Part shown: positions 61,669 to 64,000 of the stretch, one piece after another
Numbering within the stretch: the first letter of the stretch is position 1
Layout of the letters: each line of letters opens with the position of its first letter
NCBI RefSeq assembly: GCF_030555055.1
Contig: NZ_JAMOAO010000001.1
Span: 1,674,001-1,738,000 of the forward strand
DNA: 64,000 nt
Reading direction: 5' to 3'
From: Nocardiopsis sp. YSL2
GTDB lineage: Bacteria > Actinomycetota > Actinomycetes > Streptosporangiales > Streptosporangiaceae
Notes under the pieces: model-generated
The model's input: only the letters and a program-made list of their open reading frames with translations
Told to the model about the DNA's origin: nothing
Databases searched by the model: none
Made by a program: the position numbers and the translations under genes

Positions 61669-63081
61669 TTGAGCCGTGACGTGATCGCCCTGTTGGCCGA
61701 GAGCCCCCATCGGCGTTCGCTCCTGGACGCCCTGGCCGAGGCCGGGCCGAAGCTGCGGGTGCGGCTCGTGGCGGAGGGGACCGTGATCGAGCTGCGCGAC
61801 GACTCCGGCCGCCTCGTGCTCGCCGTGCAGGCCGCGCAGCGGCTCGCGGTCTCCTCCGAGGCCGACCGGCTTCTTGTGGACGGGGTGAGCGACGACCTTC
61901 CGGCCCAGCCCTACTGGGTGGAGGCCCGGGGCGCAGAACTCGGCGACACCGACACCGCCGGCATGGCCCGCCGGTTCGCCGCCCACCTGGTCGAACGGCA
62001 CGGCGGCACGCTCTGGGAGCCCGAGTCCCGGCTGTCCCGCGACGACGAGCACCTCCAGGGGGCCACCGACCATCCGGCGGTAACCGTGGTGACCGGGAAG
62101 AACGCCGTCGTGGTGCAGGACCGCCCGGTGGTGTCACTGTCGAGCTGGCTCGTGGACGCCCTCGCGGCGCATGGGCGCGACGGGACCGGTCTGCAGGTGG
62201 TCACCCCGTCGACGAGCGTCCTCACCCACGCGCTGCGCTCGTTCCTGGGCAAACCCGCCGCGACCTGGGTGGTGCGCGCGCCCGACGGCCGCTACTACGA
62301 CGGCTTCAACGGCCTGCCGCTCGTGTGGGCGGACGGCACCGGCTTCGTACCCGATCCCGCTCTCGACCCCGAGGACGGACCGAACCAGGCCTTCCGCGTG
62401 TCACCGGACGACGCACCGGTCGCGCTGCTGCACGTCGACCTCCAGATCGACCACCCCGTCAGCGGCGACCTGAGACTCGGCGGCGCCGTGGAGGAGCTGA
62501 CCGCGAGCCTGACCGGCGCTTCTCCGTCGGTCTGGGGGACCGCCGAGCCCCTCACGCGTCCCTGGGACCGCACCCGGATCACCGAGACCGCACGGGGCCG
62601 CGCCCCCGGCCGCACCTGGCTGGCCTTCGCCGGTCGGCCCGGCGCCGGACCGGACGAGGAAGCGCTGCCCTTCGCCGGGACCCTGCTGGTGTCGCGCACG
62701 CCCACGGGTGTGCGCGAGCACGTCCTGCTCACGGTGGCCCACCGTCCCGGCGAGGAGCCGGATCTGGACGCGCTCACCCCGCTGCTGCGCGAACTGGCCG
62801 CCCAGGGCGGTCTGCGCACCATGACCGTGCACCGCGCGCTCGGCCGCGCCGACCTGACCACCCCGCCGTGGTGGGCCGGGGTGCCCGTGCCCGTCGGCTT
62901 GGCCGTGGGCGCCGAGGGGGTACTGGAGACGGGCCGCGACAGGGCGTTGAAGGCACCGGTGGAGGGTGTCGCGTTCGGCCCGCGCATGACCCCGGTGGTC
63001 TGGTACCGCGTCGGCGACGGCACGGAACCGGACTCGTGGGACCGGTTCCGTGCCCTCATGGAGCACCTCAGGCCCCGTTGA
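61669..63081 (+). CDS. DUF6177 family protein (T7SS-associated)
   Basis: A 470-residue soluble protein with DUF6177 features: an N-terminal LSRDVIALLAESPHRRSLLDAL region, ADGTGFVPDP, a middle beta-rich domain with VALLHVDLQIDHPV, and a C-terminal half ending VVWYRVGDGTEPDSWDRF. No transmembrane segment. TTG start with GAAGGAG about 6 bases upstream; the upstream in-frame ATG at 61618 overlaps the remnant and lacks a site. Genes of this family are frequent in actinobacterial type VII loci, but the biochemical role is unknown. It follows the immunity array on the same strand. Confidence 0.75.
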   Translation: MSRDVIALLAESPHRRSLLDALAEAGPKLRVRLVAEGTVIELRDDSGRLVLAVQAAQRLAVSSEADRLLVDGVSDDLPAQPYWVEARGAELGDTDTAGMARRFAAHLVERHGGTLWEPESRLSRDDEHLQGATDHPAVTVVTGKNAVVVQDRPVVSLSSWLVDALAAHGRDGTGLQVVTPSTSVLTHALRSFLGKPAATWVVRAPDGRYYDGFNGLPLVWADGTGFVPDPALDPEDGPNQAFRVSPDDAPVALLHVDLQIDHPVSGDLRLGGAVEELTASLTGASPSVWGTAEPLTRPWDRTRITETARGRAPGRTWLAFAGRPGAGPDEEALPFAGTLLVSRTPTGVREHVLLTVAHRPGEEPDLDALTPLLRELAAQGGLRTMTVHRALGRADLTTPPWWAGVPVPVGLAVGAEGVLETGRDRALKAPVEGVAFGPRMTPVVWYRVGDGTEPDSWDRFRALMEHLRPR

Positions 63082-63105
63082 GCCTCCTGGGCCCCGCCAA
63101 GCCCG

Positions 63106-64000
63106 CTACGTCCTGTTGACCAGGGCGTCGGCGTGCTCGGGGCTCAGGCAGTGCTCGATGACCGTCACGGCCGCACCGATGACGCCCGCGCTCTCCCCCG
63201 CGGTGGAGGACACGATGCTCAGGTGCTCGGTGGCCAGGGGGAGTGAGCGCTGGTAGATGATCTCCCGGACCCCGGCGAGCAGGTGGTCTCCGGCCAGGGC
63301 CAGCGCGCCGCCGATGACGATCACCGACGGGTTGAACATGTTGACCGAGGCGGCCAGCACCTCGCCGACGTCGCGTCCGGCCTGGCGCAGGGCACGCAGC
63401 GCCGGGACCGATCCGTTGCGTGAGAGCTCCACGACGTCGCGGGCGCCGCGCGCCGGGACGCCCTCGGCGGTCAGTGCCTCGGCGAGGGCGGCGCCGCTGG
63501 CCACGGCCTCCAGGCAACCGGTGTTGCCACAGCGGCACTGGCGGCCCGCCCCGCTGGGGACCTGGATGTGCCCCATGTCCCCGGCCGCCCCCTGGGCGCC
63601 CCGGTAGACCCTGCCCTCGCTCACGATGCCGCAGCCGATGCCGGTCGCGACCTTGACGAACATCAGGTGGCTGGCGGTGGGCCAGGCGACGTGGTGCTCG
63701 CCGACGGCCATGATGTTGACGTCGTTGTCCACCAGGACGGGCACGGGCAGCCGCGCGCCGACGTAGCCGGGTACGTCGAAGTCGTCCCACCCGGGCATGA
63801 TCGGCGGGTTGACCGCGCGGCCGGTGGAGTACTGGACCGGCCCGGGCAGGCCGATGCCCACGCCGAGCAGGTCCGGGACCTCGCGGCCGGCGCCGTCGAG
63901 CAGCGCCCGCCCCCGGTCGACCACCCAGTCCAGAACCGGTTCGGGGCCCAGAGCGATGTCGAGGTCGGCGCGCTCCTCGGCCAGGACCGTCCCGGTCATG
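63106..64000 (-). CDS. ROK-family sugar kinase or repressor (5' end outside window)
   Basis: Visible 298 residues of a ROK protein: GVGIGLPGPV, the sugar-binding VDNDVNIMAVGEH (catalytic Asp in NDV), the GIGCGIV phosphate loop, EGRVYRGAQGAAGDMGHIQV, and zinc-binding CRCGNTGCLE. The C-terminal domain is complete. The N-terminal part with the first phosphate loop (DxGGT) and, if it is a repressor, the helix-turn-helix lies beyond position 64000, so kinase and NagC/XylR-type regulator cannot be told apart. It converges on the DUF6177 gene with 24 bases between stops. Confidence 0.88.
   Translation of the reverse strand, partial: MTGTVLAEERADLDIALGPEPVLDWVVDRGRALLDGAGREVPDLLGVGIGLPGPVQYSTGRAVNPPIMPGWDDFDVPGYVGARLPVPVLVDNDVNIMAVGEHHVAWPTASHLMFVKVATGIGCGIVSEGRVYRGAQGAAGDMGHIQVPSGAGRQCRCGNTGCLEAVASGAALAEALTAEGVPARGARDVVELSRNGSVPALRALRQAGRDVGEVLAASVNMFNPSVIVIGGALALAGDHLLAGVREIIYQRSLPLATEHLSIVSSTAGESAGVIGAAVTVIEHCLSPEHADALVNRT

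Overview
The window is very GC-rich and carries a densely packed, typically actinobacterial gene set: GuaB3 next to GuaB, an ShbA-type sigma factor next to guaB, a GroEL with a His-rich tail, Hen1/Pnkp RNA repair, MocR, DUF6507 and DUF6177. Frequent GTG/TTG starts and 10-18 bp GC hairpins after genes fit the same picture. A Nocardiopsis-like actinomycete is my best guess; this is inference from gene content, not a measured placement. I found no tRNA, rRNA, CRISPR array, integrase or transposase.

Layout. 0-7.4 kb: the end of a MarR regulator, a secreted GDSL esterase, a Uup-like ABC-F ATPase, a double SRPBCC protein, a two-subunit transketolase behind a MerR/SoxR-type promoter, and ispE. 7.5-15.4 kb: a membrane Ser/Thr kinase facing a Tyr-phosphatase-like protein, then guaA, galE and a large secreted nuclease. 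15.5-23.8 kb: a Tet(M)/OtrA-like ribosome-protection GTPase with a candidate leader ORF, a small secreted C2-like protein, and the operon TPR protein-hen1-pnkp. 24-31.2 kb: a TAXI-type TRAP transporter operon (binding protein, DUF1850, fused permease), a second divergent TAXI protein, and a histidine kinase/response regulator pair. 31.2-41.2 kb: glpD, a lytic transglycosylase, guaB3, a PLP lyase with its divergent MocR regulator, guaB and a sigma factor. 41.4-45 kb: groES-groEL under CIRCE, and a methyltransferase. 45-50.4 kb: a long coiled-coil protein, VOC, HAD, a zinc-type dehydrogenase, and a lipoprotein. 50.5-54.6 kb: alr-tsaE-tsaB-rimI-tsaD (cell-wall D-Ala and the t6A tRNA modification system). 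54.7-63.1 kb: a type VII secretion-associated region with a DUF6507 partner, a 1053-residue WXG-nuclease toxin, Imm49 and YezG-type immunity genes, an Imm49 remnant, and DUF6177. The window ends inside a ROK-family gene.

The core genes (gua, gro, tsa, alr) follow a gene order familiar from other actinomycetes. The accessory modules sit between them. The least expected structure is a dispersed hairpin repeat family with four copies (23.86, 34.15, 38.35 and 38.67 kb). It has a conserved 53-55 nt core enclosed by arms whose sequence differs from copy to copy while staying largely self-complementary. Three of the copies lie beside accessory insertions: two flank the PLP lyase/MocR pair that separates guaB3 from guaB, and one separates the RNA-repair operon from the TRAP operon.
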